NCBI GenBank assembly: GCA_017477425.1
Contig: JAFUVT010000004.1
Coordinates: 16,703 to 80,702 of the forward strand
Reading direction: 5' to 3'
DNA: 64,000 nucleotides
Source of the DNA: Bacteroidales bacterium
GTDB lineage: Bacteria > Bacteroidota > Bacteroidia > Bacteroidales > F082
In this document: positions 9,003-17,547 of the stretch, piece after piece
How the letters are laid out: each line of letters begins with the position of its first letter
Numbering within the stretch: the stretch's first letter is position 1
The notes under the pieces: generated by a model
Seen by the model: only the letters and a program-made list of their open reading frames with translations
Told to the model about the DNA's origin: nothing
The model's database searches: none
Program-made: the position numbers and the translations under genes

Positions 9003-9069
9003 TGCATTTGGGATTGCTTCGCAAGAAATCTTGTAAAAATCAAATTTAAAATCTGTAGAAAATTGTATT

Positions 9070-11427
9070 ATGAGTGCAGTAAAAAAGATTTTTGAACGAT
9101 TTTTGAACGATTTTGGAAGATTTCTTGTCCTTTGGACAATACCAATAATAACTTTTTCCTCTTGTGACAAAAAGCCAGACAAAGTGGAGACATTGCTCTC
9201 CCAGATGACCCTCGAGGAGAAATGCGGCCAGCTGTCCTGTCCGATAGGCTTCAATTTCTATGGAAAAGAGGGTGACTCTCTATGGCTGGCTGAGGATTTC
9301 ATCGGCATGATGGACACGATGCCGCTCGGCTCGTGCTGGGCGGTGCTGCGCGCCGACCCATGGTCGCGGAAAACTGTGGAAACGGGTTTGCATCCCCGCG
9401 AGTCGGCACGACTGCTGAACATGATGCAACGCCATGCCGTTGAGAACACCCGTTTGGGCATTCCACTGTTGTTCTGTGAAGAAACGCCGCACGGTCATAT
9501 GGCGGTGGGCACGACGGTTTTCCCGACGGGCATCAGCCAAGCCTCCACTTGGGATTGGGAGCTTTTGAGACAAATGGGCGTAGTAATGGGGAAGGAGGTG
9601 CGGCTTCAAGGCGCGCAGGTCGGCTATGGCCCTGTCCTCGACATCGCCCGTGACCCGCGTTGGTCGCGAGTGGAGGAGACCTTGGGTGAGGACCCCTATC
9701 TTTCGGGCATTTTGGGTGAGCACATCGTGGCTGGAATGCAGAAAAACGTCTGCGCCACCTTGAAACATCTGGCCGCTTACGGCATCCCGCAGGGCGGACA
9801 CAACGCCGCCACGGCGGATGTCGGCCCCAACCGGCTGATGACGGAGTATCTGCCCGCTTTTAAACGAGCCGTTACTTTCGGTTCAGCCAAGTCCGTGATG
9901 ACCTCTTATAACACCATTGACGGTGTGCCTTGCTCGGCCAACAAATGGCTTTTGCAAGACATTTTGCGCAAGTCTTGGAATTTCAAAGGCGTTGTCTTTT
10001 CGGATTTGAATGCCGTCAACGCGATTTATGCCACGCAACATGTGGCCGCCGACCCTGCCGAGGCCGCTGCCCTGGCCTTGAAAGCGGGTGTCGATATCGA
10101 CTTGGGCGGTTACAACTACGGTGGTTTCCTGAAAGAGGCTTTGCAACGCGGTCTCGTCACCGAAAACGATATCGACCGTGCCGTGCGCCACGTGCTGCAA
10201 CTGAAATTCGACCTTGGACTTTTCGAAAATCCCTACGTTGATGAGGCTTTGGCCGAGGCCGAGGTGGGCACGGAAGAAAACGCCCAATTGGCCAAGCAAG
10301 TGGCGTTGGAATCGGCCGTCTTGCTGAAAAACGACGGCGTTTTGCCGTTTGGCGAACAAATTAAAAAGGTGGCGGTGATCGGGCCGAATGCCGACAACAT
10401 GTACAACCAACTTGGCGACTATACTGCGCCGCAGGACCCTGACCGCATCGTGACGATGCTCGAAGGCATCCGCGAAAAGGGCAGGGCAGAGGTGACCTAT
10501 GCCAAAGGCTGCGCTGTGCGCGATGAAAATGACGCCAACATTGACGAAGCAGTGAAAATTGCCAAAGCTGCTGATGTGGTGGTTTTGGTGGTGGGCGGTT
10601 CCTCAGCCCGTGACTTCAAGACAAGTTATGAGGAAACGGGTGCCGCCATCGTCGATGAGCATCTTTCCGATATGGACTGTGGCGAGGGTTACGACCGCTC
10701 CACCTTGAAACTCTTGGGCAAACAAGAGGAACTGATGCAATGCATTTACGCCACGGGCAAGCCCGTTGTGACGGTTTACATCCAAGGTCGGCCTTTGGAT
10801 ATGAACCTCGCCGCCGAGCAATCCAACGCCTTGCTGACGATGTGGTATCCCGGCATGGAAGGTGGTTCAGCCTTGGCCGACATCCTTTGGGGCGACTACA
10901 ATCCCGCTGGCCGTCTGCCCATTTCCATTCCGCGTTCGGTGGGACAGATTCCTGTCTATTACTCCCAACCCACCACAGGTGATTATGTGGAAGAATCCGC
11001 CAAGCCGCTTTATCCCTTCGGCTACGGCTTGAGCTATACCCAATTCGAATACAGCGACTTACAAGTCGAAGCTAAGGCCATGTCATTCCAAGCAGGGGAT
11101 GTGCGATTGGAATCTATGGCCGACACCATATGTAAAGTTTCCTGGACCATTAATAACATTGGCCCATGTGACGGCGATGAGGTCGTCCAGCTTTACGTTC
11201 GCGACGAAGTGGCCAGCATTGCTCCCGCCTCAAAACTGCTGAAGGGTTTCCAAAGGCTACATATTAATAAAGGTGAAGCGATGAAGGCCGTTTTCTACCT
11301 CACCCAGCGCGATTTGTCGCTTTATTCCACCGAAAAAGGCTGGCACCTTGAGCCTGGCGATTTCAACATTATGGTGGGCAGGAGTTCAGAAGATTGTGCG
11401 CTTTCCGCTACTGTGGAAGTTAAGTAA
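9070..11427 (+). CDS. Glycoside hydrolase family 3 beta-glucosidase lipoprotein
   Basis: A 785-residue GH3 enzyme. A hydrophobic stretch ending in a lipobox-like TFSSC (residues about 28-32) suggests a lipoprotein. The N-terminal barrel includes PLLFCEETPHGHM, GPVLDIARDPRWSRVEETLGEDP and KHLAAYG. The nucleophile is placed at Asp312 in the motif GVVFSDLNAV. The second alpha/beta domain (about 400-620: AVLLKNDGVLPF, VAVIGPNADN, WYPGMEGGSALADILWGDYNPAGRLP) and a fibronectin-III-like end (EVVQLYVRDEVAS) complete the usual architecture. It releases glucose or xylose from the non-reducing end of plant or microbial oligosaccharides in the periplasm or at the surface. The N-terminus contains an 11-base direct repeat (9089-9110) that may have changed the start. 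The gene ends one base before a convergent gene. Confidence 0.88.
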   Translation: MSAVKKIFERFLNDFGRFLVLWTIPIITFSSCDKKPDKVETLLSQMTLEEKCGQLSCPIGFNFYGKEGDSLWLAEDFIGMMDTMPLGSCWAVLRADPWSRKTVETGLHPRESARLLNMMQRHAVENTRLGIPLLFCEETPHGHMAVGTTVFPTGISQASTWDWELLRQMGVVMGKEVRLQGAQVGYGPVLDIARDPRWSRVEETLGEDPYLSGILGEHIVAGMQKNVCATLKHLAAYGIPQGGHNAATADVGPNRLMTEYLPAFKRAVTFGSAKSVMTSYNTIDGVPCSANKWLLQDILRKSWNFKGVVFSDLNAVNAIYATQHVAADPAEAAALALKAGVDIDLGGYNYGGFLKEALQRGLVTENDIDRAVRHVLQLKFDLGLFENPYVDEALAEAEVGTEENAQLAKQVALESAVLLKNDGVLPFGEQIKKVAVIGPNADNMYNQLGDYTAPQDPDRIVTMLEGIREKGRAEVTYAKGCAVRDENDANIDEAVKIAKAADVVVLVVGGSSARDFKTSYEETGAAIVDEHLSDMDCGEGYDRSTLKLLGKQEELMQCIYATGKPVVTVYIQGRPLDMNLAAEQSNALLTMWYPGMEGGSALADILWGDYNPAGRLPISIPRSVGQIPVYYSQPTTGDYVEESAKPLYPFGYGLSYTQFEYSDLQVEAKAMSFQAGDVRLESMADTICKVSWTINNIGPCDGDEVVQLYVRDEVASIAPASKLLKGFQRLHINKGEAMKAVFYLTQRDLSLYSTEKGWHLEPGDFNIMVGRSSEDCALSATVEVK

Positions 11428-12891
11428 CTAGCTAACCTTCACATTTACGATGCCATCCTTGTCGCAACGCACCACGATACGCTTGTACTCGGTTTGGCCT
11501 TTGTAGACACATTGGATGACGAATGTGATGTGGTAGACCTTCTTTCCTATGATGGGCTTGTATTCGTTGTCTTCCCAAGTGCCCGAGAGCGGGAAACTCG
11601 GGTTGTCCATCTTGCGCGTGTATTCGGTGATGTTGTAGCGCATGATGTCGTTGATGCCTTTCATCGGGAAAGGGCTGGCTTTGGCCAGTTCGGCGGACCA
11701 CAATTGCACCTTCTTGCGGAAAAGGATGACCTTCTCGTCGTTGCCGCTCACCTCGTCAAAGAGGGGCAACCTGTCGCGCAGTTGCATCACCTCGGGCAAC
11801 ACCTTGGCGCTGTCGATGAAGTCCATGCTGTCCTTGCTCCAGCCGATTTGTCTCCCCTCGATGTGAAAATCCGTGCGCGTGTCGAACACCTTGTTGCTGA
11901 CGCGCTTGGCGAAGATGAGTCGCAGCCAGTCCTTCAATCGGTCCTTGAACATATAACTGATGACCAGGGCGATAAGGAACGGCAAGGTGAAGTTGCCGTA
12001 GCGTTGTTGGAAGAAGAACGACGAAAGGGTTGCCACCACCATGGCGGCTCCTGCGGCGAGGCTGTAGAGGATTTGCTCGACAAGGAAGGTGTTCTTACGC
12101 TTGTTGGAGCTGAGGTAGAGGTCGCTCTCGGCGAATTTCTTCAGCAGGCTGGTGCGAAACACAAAGTCCTCGTTGCCGTTGGGGTCGTTGTGCTTAACGT
12201 TGAGGTAACCCTGCTGTTCCTTGTAGGCACGCTCACCAAGAAGCAGCGCTTTGAAACGGCTTTCCATTCGGGCATAGTCCTTGGGGTAGGTGAGGCGGAG
12301 ATGGTCGCGGAGGCGATAGGTGTATTCCGCCATGATGTTGCTCAAAAACTCGTCGGCATAGGCGAAGTCTTGGACGATTTTTCCTTTTATGTCGCTGTTT
12401 ACCAGTTTTTTGTAAAAGTTTCTGTAGCGGTCAATCACCTTGGTCACGTCATCCATGTAGGTTTGGCAAGCCAGGCAGCATGACGGAGCGTCAGGGCATT
12501 GCATGGCTTCGAGATAGGCGTTGCGGAAGGCGCTTTTTGCAATGGCCGAATACATCTTGACGGCGTGAACGAGGTCAGTAGTGTCATCGGGGGCGACGAA
12601 GAGGTCGGCAAACTCTTCGGCGAGGGTCTTGTTGGGCAACAATTGCTCGTCGTTGGCCAAATCGTGCAGCGAATAGGTGGGCGTGATGAGGCGCACGTCC
12701 GACTTGAGGTCGCGGTAAAAATTCTCCTTGCTGTATTTGGTGGCGTTGATATCGAGGCTGTTGGGCACAAAAATCCAGGTGTTCATCACGTAGTCGTTGA
12801 CTTTCATCGGCTTGATGGCCTCGTCCGTGTTGAACCCCACCTTGAATTCCAAGGTGAACTTGTCGTGGATTTTCGTGCTCAGGTCAATCAT
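11428..12891 (-). CDS. Membrane protein of unknown function, coupled to an acyltransferase gene
   Basis: A 487-residue protein, taking the ATG at 12891 (MIDLSTKIHDK). This start overlaps the stop of the upstream acyltransferase by four bases (ATGA), so the two are translationally coupled. No family is recognised. Visible features are a soluble N-terminal half with CPDAPSCCLAC (about residue 125), and two closely spaced hydrophobic segments (about 265-315: YSLAAGAAMVVATLSSFFF and FTLPFLIALVISYMF). After these comes a basic stretch (KDRLKDWLRLIFAKRV) and a hydrophilic C-terminal domain. A membrane-anchored cytoplasmic protein is likely. Coupling suggests a role linked to lipid or envelope synthesis, but this is inference only. 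Confidence 0.6.
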   Translation of the reverse strand: MIDLSTKIHDKFTLEFKVGFNTDEAIKPMKVNDYVMNTWIFVPNSLDINATKYSKENFYRDLKSDVRLITPTYSLHDLANDEQLLPNKTLAEEFADLFVAPDDTTDLVHAVKMYSAIAKSAFRNAYLEAMQCPDAPSCCLACQTYMDDVTKVIDRYRNFYKKLVNSDIKGKIVQDFAYADEFLSNIMAEYTYRLRDHLRLTYPKDYARMESRFKALLLGERAYKEQQGYLNVKHNDPNGNEDFVFRTSLLKKFAESDLYLSSNKRKNTFLVEQILYSLAAGAAMVVATLSSFFFQQRYGNFTLPFLIALVISYMFKDRLKDWLRLIFAKRVSNKVFDTRTDFHIEGRQIGWSKDSMDFIDSAKVLPEVMQLRDRLPLFDEVSGNDEKVILFRKKVQLWSAELAKASPFPMKGINDIMRYNITEYTRKMDNPSFPLSGTWEDNEYKPIIGKKVYHITFVIQCVYKGQTEYKRIVVRCDKDGIVNVKVS

Positions 12892-13469
12892 TGTGCTGGG
12901 TTTCTGTATTGTTCGTCGAGGTTGAAGCCTTCGGGGTGCTTGGCTTTCACGTCTTTGTAATAGTCCCAGATTTCGGGCAAATCCTTTTCGTAATCGCCTG
13001 TGGGATAGAAGATTCGTTCGATGCCGCAATATTTCTTCTTGTAGTCGATGAAGCCGAGGATGATGGGCACGTTGGCGCCTTGCGCGATGACGTAGAAGCC
13101 TTTTTTCCAGTGCTTTACGGCTTTACGAGTGCCTTCGGGGCAGATGATGAGGTGGGTGTCCTTGTTTTGGCTGAACATGTCGACCATCTGCTCCACAAGG
13201 TGGTTCTGGTGCCCACGGTTGACGGGGATGCCGCCGAGTTTTTTCAGCAGCCAGCCGAGGCCGGGGTACTTGAAGAACTCGATTTTGATCATCACCTTGA
13301 ATTTCATGTCGTAGTACCAATAGTAGCACAGCCCGACGAGAAAATCGGCGATGGCGGTGTGTGGCGCCACGATGCAGACGGCATTGCCCAAGCCTTCAGG
13401 CGTCTTGTTGACGGTCGTCCAGCCACCCAGTTTGAGACCTAATTTACCTATGGTTTTCTTGAATCCCAT
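12888..13469 (-). CDS. 1-acyl-sn-glycerol-3-phosphate acyltransferase-like (PlsC family)
   Basis: A 193-residue protein starting at MGFKKTIG (13469). An upstream in-frame ATG at 13493 would be formed partly from a palindromic repeat and is unlikely. The acyltransferase motif HX4D appears as HTAIAD (about residue 37), and the phosphate-binding motif as PEGTRK (about 110). It belongs to the short PlsC-like group of Bacteroidota that lacks long membrane segments. Expected reaction: transfer of an acyl chain to a lysophospholipid or another lipid acceptor at the inner membrane. The exact acceptor is not readable. Its stop overlaps the start of the next gene. Confidence 0.82.
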   Translation of the reverse strand: MGFKKTIGKLGLKLGGWTTVNKTPEGLGNAVCIVAPHTAIADFLVGLCYYWYYDMKFKVMIKIEFFKYPGLGWLLKKLGGIPVNRGHQNHLVEQMVDMFSQNKDTHLIICPEGTRKAVKHWKKGFYVIAQGANVPIILGFIDYKKKYCGIERIFYPTGDYEKDLPEIWDYYKDVKAKHPEGFNLDEQYRNPAQ

Positions 13470-13480
13470 AATTGAAAAAA

Positions 13481-13510
13481 TGTAGAGACGCAAAATTTTG
13501 CGTCTCTACA
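13481..13510. repeat. Perfect 30-base TAGAGACG palindrome between genes
   Basis: Arms TGTAGAGACGCAAAA and TTTTGCGTCTCTACA are perfectly complementary. It lies between the M13 peptidase and the acyltransferase on the minus strand and may act as a transcript-processing or terminator hairpin. Same family as 739-766 and 60665-60696. Confidence 0.8.
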
Positions 13511-13525
13511 ATGTTAAACAATTGA

Positions 13526-15571
13526 TTACCAAATAGCAGCGCGTTCTTCAGGCGCAATGTACATCTTCGTTCCTTCCGGAATGTCGAAGGCTTCGTAGAA
13601 GTGCGGCATCGAGCCGAGGGTGCGGTTGACGCGGGCTTCGGCGGGCGAGTGCACGTCGGTGACGACTTGGCGCTCCAGGTACTTGTCGCGCGAGTTGTTG
13701 CGCCAGATGGTGCCGTAGCTGATGAAGAAGCGTTGGGCAGGCGTGAAGCCATCGATGCTTTGGTTGGCCTTGGCTTCGTCGGTCATCTGGTAGGCATCCC
13801 AAGCCACGTTGAGGCCACCGAGGTCGGCGATGTTTTCGCCGAGAGTCAGCTGACCGTTGATCTGGTAGCCTCTCACGTTGAATTCACTGAAGAGCTTGGC
13901 CAATTGTGCGGTGCGTTCGCCAAACTTGGCAGCATCTTCTTCGGTCCACCAGTTGTTGAGGTTGCCCACTTCGTCGTATTTGCAGCCTTGGTCGTCGAAG
14001 CCGTGGGTCATCTCGTGGCCAATCACTACACCGATGCCACCGTAGTTGACAGCGTCGTCAGCATCCATGTTGAAGAACGGAGGCTGAAGGATGGCGGCTG
14101 GGAACACGATTTCGTTCATCTCGGGGCTATAGTAAGCGTTGACGGTCTGAGGCGTCATGAACCACTCCTCCTTGTCGACGGGCTTGCCAAGACGAGCCAT
14201 GTCGATGGCGTTTTCGAAGGCGACGTAGTTATGGAAATTCTTGAAGTACGACTCGCTTGTGACATTATAGTCGGTGTAGTCTTTCCATTTGTTGGGATAG
14301 CCAATCTTCACGTTGAAGGCGTCGAGTTTGACGAGGGCTTTGGCCTTGGTCTCATCGCTCATCCAATCGAGGTTCTTGATGCGTTCGCCCAGGGCTGAAC
14401 GCAGGTTCTCGACGAGGTTCATCATGCGTTCCTTGGCTTCAGCGGGGAAATGCTTCTCGACATAGAGTTGGCCGATGGCTTCGCCAAGGCATCCGGAAGT
14501 GGCGTCGAGCACACGGCGCCAGCGAGGTTGCTGCACTTCCTGTCCATAGAGGTATTTGCCATAGAAGTTGAAGTTCTCGTTGTCGAGGTCGCTGCTCAGC
14601 ATCGAGGCGCTGCCGTGGATGACTTTCCAGCGCAGGTAGTCCTTGATGGTGCCGAGGTCGGTGTTGAGGAGGATTTTGTCCAAGGCGGCGATGAAGTCGG
14701 GCATCCCTACGTTGAGGTCCTCGATCGTCGGGGCTCCGGCTTTCTCGAAGTAGGTGTTCCAATCGAAGTTGGGCGTGGTTTTCTGCAACTCGACGAGCGT
14801 TCTCATGTTGTAGGTCTTGTCGGGGTCGCGGCGTTCCACACGGCTCATCGAGTTCTTGGCCAGCTGGGTCTCCAGGGCGAGGATGGCTTGAGCCTTGGCT
14901 TGTGCGGCTTCGGCATCGGTGCCCGTGAGTTCAAACATCTTGGCGACGTGTTCCACATACTTGTCGCGCATCTCCTGGGTCTCTTCCTTCAGGTAGTCGT
15001 CGCGGTCGGTGAGGCTCAAACCACCTTGGTAGAGGTGCATGATGTACTGGCTGGCGTTTTTCGGGTCGAGGCTGGGACCGGCGTAGAAGAACCCGCCGAA
15101 GCCGTTCTTGTGCATGTCGCCAAGAAGAGCGGCCAAGGCGGCCTTGTCGTTCAGGTTGTCGATTTGCTCAAAGTAGGGCATAAGCTCGGTGTAGCCACGT
15201 CCGTCGATGGCTGTGGTGTCCATGCCGGCGTTGTAGAAGTCGCGGATTTTCTGCGACATGCTGCCTTGCTCGGCATTGGCATCCTGTGAGGCTTCATCGA
15301 TGATGTCTTGGATGAGCTTATCATTGCGCAGGTCGATCTCGGTGAAGGCTCCGTAGGTGGAGTATTCATCTGGAATCGGGTTGTTGGTCAACCAGTTGTT
15401 GTTGCAATAGCGGAAGAAGTCGTCCGCAGGGTTGACGTTGGTGTCCATGTTACTCAGCTCGATGGCTGGAACGGTTTCCTTTTTCGGTTGTTCGGTCTGC
15501 TGTTGTTTTTCAGCGCAACCTGCTGCCATTGTGCATAAAATCGTCATGGCGATAAAGTTTCTTTTTTTCAT
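13526..15571 (-). CDS. pepO: M13 family zinc metallopeptidase lipoprotein (PepO/neprilysin type)
   Basis: A 681-residue M13 peptidase. A signal peptide with lipobox (TMAAGC, Cys19) anchors it as a lipoprotein. The neprilysin-type N-terminal domain starts with NVNPADDFFRYCNNNWL. The zinc motif is HEMTHGFDD (near residue 518), followed by the third ligand motif ENIADLGGL and the C-terminal RVNRTL.SMP...F motif. It ends in AAIW, the usual M13 ending being CxW, here without the cysteine. It hydrolyses oligopeptides in the periplasm or at the surface. It starts 16 bases after dnaX stops, so co-transcription with dnaX is likely. Confidence 0.92.
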   Translation of the reverse strand: MKKRNFIAMTILCTMAAGCAEKQQQTEQPKKETVPAIELSNMDTNVNPADDFFRYCNNNWLTNNPIPDEYSTYGAFTEIDLRNDKLIQDIIDEASQDANAEQGSMSQKIRDFYNAGMDTTAIDGRGYTELMPYFEQIDNLNDKAALAALLGDMHKNGFGGFFYAGPSLDPKNASQYIMHLYQGGLSLTDRDDYLKEETQEMRDKYVEHVAKMFELTGTDAEAAQAKAQAILALETQLAKNSMSRVERRDPDKTYNMRTLVELQKTTPNFDWNTYFEKAGAPTIEDLNVGMPDFIAALDKILLNTDLGTIKDYLRWKVIHGSASMLSSDLDNENFNFYGKYLYGQEVQQPRWRRVLDATSGCLGEAIGQLYVEKHFPAEAKERMMNLVENLRSALGERIKNLDWMSDETKAKALVKLDAFNVKIGYPNKWKDYTDYNVTSESYFKNFHNYVAFENAIDMARLGKPVDKEEWFMTPQTVNAYYSPEMNEIVFPAAILQPPFFNMDADDAVNYGGIGVVIGHEMTHGFDDQGCKYDEVGNLNNWWTEEDAAKFGERTAQLAKLFSEFNVRGYQINGQLTLGENIADLGGLNVAWDAYQMTDEAKANQSIDGFTPAQRFFISYGTIWRNNSRDKYLERQVVTDVHSPAEARVNRTLGSMPHFYEAFDIPEGTKMYIAPEERAAIW

Positions 15572-15587
15572 TATTTGTAAATTTTGT

Positions 15588-17429
15588 TTATAGATCTCCT
15601 TCTAATTTCAATTCTGTCTGCAATGTCCTCAAATAAGGCCGTTCTTCGACCATTTTCTCGAACTTGTCCTTGTCGGTGTAGGCCTCAATCTCGGCGGGAC
15701 GCTCCATCAGCTCGGGCTTCAGCTCAAACTGATTGTTGTGGAGGTTGCTTTTCAGATGGTGTTTCAGTGCGGTCACACCTTCCGTGTCTTGCTCAAACAG
15801 CAGGTTGTCCACACTGAAGTGGATTTCGAATTTCGGGCCCAACTTAGGCGTGTATTTACCCAAGGCCACCGCAAAACTGGGCGAGATGTTTTTGTATCGG
15901 TTGACGAAATCGGCCCATGCCGACGTCAGTTGCTCCTGCGTAAAAGGTGTATCCCAAGTCTCTTCTTTTTCCTCGGCCTTTTGCTCGGCTTGTTGCATGG
16001 CTTTGCTAACCGAGATGCTGCTGGCCGCACCACGCGGACGGACGACGGGCTGTACGGTTTGAGCGGTCGTTGAGCTGGTTCCTGAGCTTGTCAAAGGAGT
16101 CGAAACGCCACTTGATGCAGTTGGGTTTACGGAAGGCGAGGGCTGGGGCTGTTGAGGTTTTTGTGCTGGGGTCGGCCCTTCGACGGGCTCAGGGACCTTA
16201 GCGTGTTGGGCGGTCGTTGAGCTGGTTCCTGAGCTTGTCGAGGGAGCCGAAACGCCACCCTGGATAGGTTGCTGCGCTGGTTTGTTTTGCGGCATTTGCA
16301 CAGGTTGAACCTGCGCAGTCGGCATAGCCAAAGCTGTGCTGCACAAGGCACACATCTTTAATAAGGCAATCTCCAAATGCAGCCGTTTGTTGTTCGCACT
16401 GCGGTAGTCGATGTCGCATTGGTTGTTGATTTCCAAGGCTTTGACAAGGAAGGGCAGGGGACAGATTTGCGACTGGGTCATGTAGCGTTGCTTCAGTTGT
16501 TCGCTGACTTCCAACAGTTGCAGCGTCGCAGGGTCCTTGCTCACCAAAAGGCTTCTCAAATGATTGCCCATTCCACTGATAAAATGCTGTGGCTCAAATC
16601 CTTTGCTGATGATGTCGTTGAGCAGCAAAAGGATGTCGCTCGTGTTGCCTTGCAGGATGTGGTCGACGATTCTGAAATAATAGTCGTAGTCCAGAACGTT
16701 CAGATTCTCAATGACATCCTTATAGGTGATGTTCTTGCCGCTGAAGCTCACCATCTGGTCGAAGATGGAAAGCGCGTCGCGCAAGGCGCCGTCGGCCTTT
16801 TGGGCGATGATGTTCAACGCTTCGGGCTCGGCACTGACGCCTTCACTTGAGGCGACATAGGCCAGATGCTTGGCGATGTCGTCGACTGTAATCCGCTTAA
16901 AATCAAAGATTTGGCAACGGGAAAGGATGGTCGGGATGATTTTGTGCTTTTCCGTCGTGGCCAGAATGAATTTGGCATACGCCGGAGGCTCTTCCAAGGT
17001 CTTCAGGAAGGCGTTGAAAGCCGCCGCCGAAAGCATGTGCACCTCGTCGATGATGTAGACCTTATACTGCCCAATTTGCGGTGGAATCCTCACTTGCTCG
17101 ACCAAGCTTCGGATGTCCTCGACGGAGTTGTTCGAAGCGGCATCCAGTTCGTAAATGTTGAACGAGGCATTGTTGTTGAAGGCACGGCACGACTCGCATT
17201 CGTTGCAGGCCTCCATGGTCTCGGTAGGGTTGAGGCAGTTGATGGTCTTGGCCATGATGCGGGCGCAAGTGGTCTTGCCCACGCCGCGCGGACCACAAAA
17301 CAGGAAGGCCTGCGCCAGCGTGTTGTTGCGGATGGCGTTCTTCAACGTGTTGGTGATGGAGCCTTGTCCCACGACCGAGTCGAAGGTGATAGGCCTGTAT
17401 TTTCTTGCAGATACGACGAAATTTTCCAT
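15588..17429 (-). CDS. dnaX: DNA polymerase III gamma/tau subunit
   Basis: A 613-residue clamp-loader subunit from the ATG at 17429 (MENFVVSARKYRP). Walker A is GPRGVGKTT (residues 47-55), a four-cysteine zinc module follows (C..P......C..C..C), then DEVHMLS (Walker B) and the SRC arginine-finger motif (ILSRCQIFDF). Domain III and a Pro/Gln-rich linker precede a C-terminal domain. Residues about 390-457 of the linker contain two near-identical stretches (GVSAPSTSSGTSSTTAQ and GVSTPLTSSGTSSTTAQ) and VPEPVEGPTP. These are in-frame translations of a dispersed DNA repeat that also lies between genes at 20.5 and 22.0 kb. The repeats have entered the flexible linker without breaking the frame. The next gene downstream on the strand is the M13 peptidase. 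Confidence 0.93.
   Translation of the reverse strand: MENFVVSARKYRPITFDSVVGQGSITNTLKNAIRNNTLAQAFLFCGPRGVGKTTCARIMAKTINCLNPTETMEACNECESCRAFNNNASFNIYELDAASNNSVEDIRSLVEQVRIPPQIGQYKVYIIDEVHMLSAAAFNAFLKTLEEPPAYAKFILATTEKHKIIPTILSRCQIFDFKRITVDDIAKHLAYVASSEGVSAEPEALNIIAQKADGALRDALSIFDQMVSFSGKNITYKDVIENLNVLDYDYYFRIVDHILQGNTSDILLLLNDIISKGFEPQHFISGMGNHLRSLLVSKDPATLQLLEVSEQLKQRYMTQSQICPLPFLVKALEINNQCDIDYRSANNKRLHLEIALLKMCALCSTALAMPTAQVQPVQMPQNKPAQQPIQGGVSAPSTSSGTSSTTAQHAKVPEPVEGPTPAQKPQQPQPSPSVNPTASSGVSTPLTSSGTSSTTAQTVQPVVRPRGAASSISVSKAMQQAEQKAEEKEETWDTPFTQEQLTSAWADFVNRYKNISPSFAVALGKYTPKLGPKFEIHFSVDNLLFEQDTEGVTALKHHLKSNLHNNQFELKPELMERPAEIEAYTDKDKFEKMVEERPYLRTLQTELKLEGDL
16062..16110. repeat. Repeat copy inside dnaX (copy 2)
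   Basis: CGGTCGTTGAGCTGGTTCC then TGAGCTTGTCAAAGGAGTCGA and AACGCC. It is about 90 percent like the copy at 16210-16257 and carries the TTGAGC...GTCGAA core seen at 20.5 and 22.0 kb. It encodes the second TSSGTSSTTAQ in the tau linker. Confidence 0.75.
16172..16257. repeat. Repeat copy inside dnaX (copy 1, longer)
   Basis: Contains CGGCCCTTCGACGGGCTCAG (arm) followed by CGGTCGTTGAGCTGGTTCCT and TGAGCTTGTCGAGGGAGCCG with AACGCC. It encodes VPEPVEGPTP and the first TSSGTSSTTAQ of DnaX. Confidence 0.75.
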
Positions 17430-17454
17430 TTTTCGGGTTGCTGTATTAAACCGA

Positions 17455-17462
17455 CAAAAATA
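17455..17462 (-). promoter_or_regulatory. Bacteroidota -7 box for dnaX
   Basis: TATTTTTG on the minus strand, 26 bases before the dnaX ATG at 17429, which supports that start. Confidence 0.65.
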
Positions 17463-17535
17463 CAACTTTTCAGCGTAGCTTCGGACAAGTTGCAACATTT
17501 TTTGGCGTTTTTGCCGTTGGCATCGAAAATCCTCC

Positions 17536-17543
17536 TATCTTTG
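17536..17543 (+). promoter_or_regulatory. Bacteroidota -7 box almost touching the start codon at 17548
   Basis: TATCTTTG ends only four bases before the ATG at 17548. Transcription would begin at or inside the annotated start, so the mRNA is nearly leaderless or translation starts at the next ATG (17554). Confidence 0.5.
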
Positions 17544-17547
17544 CCCT

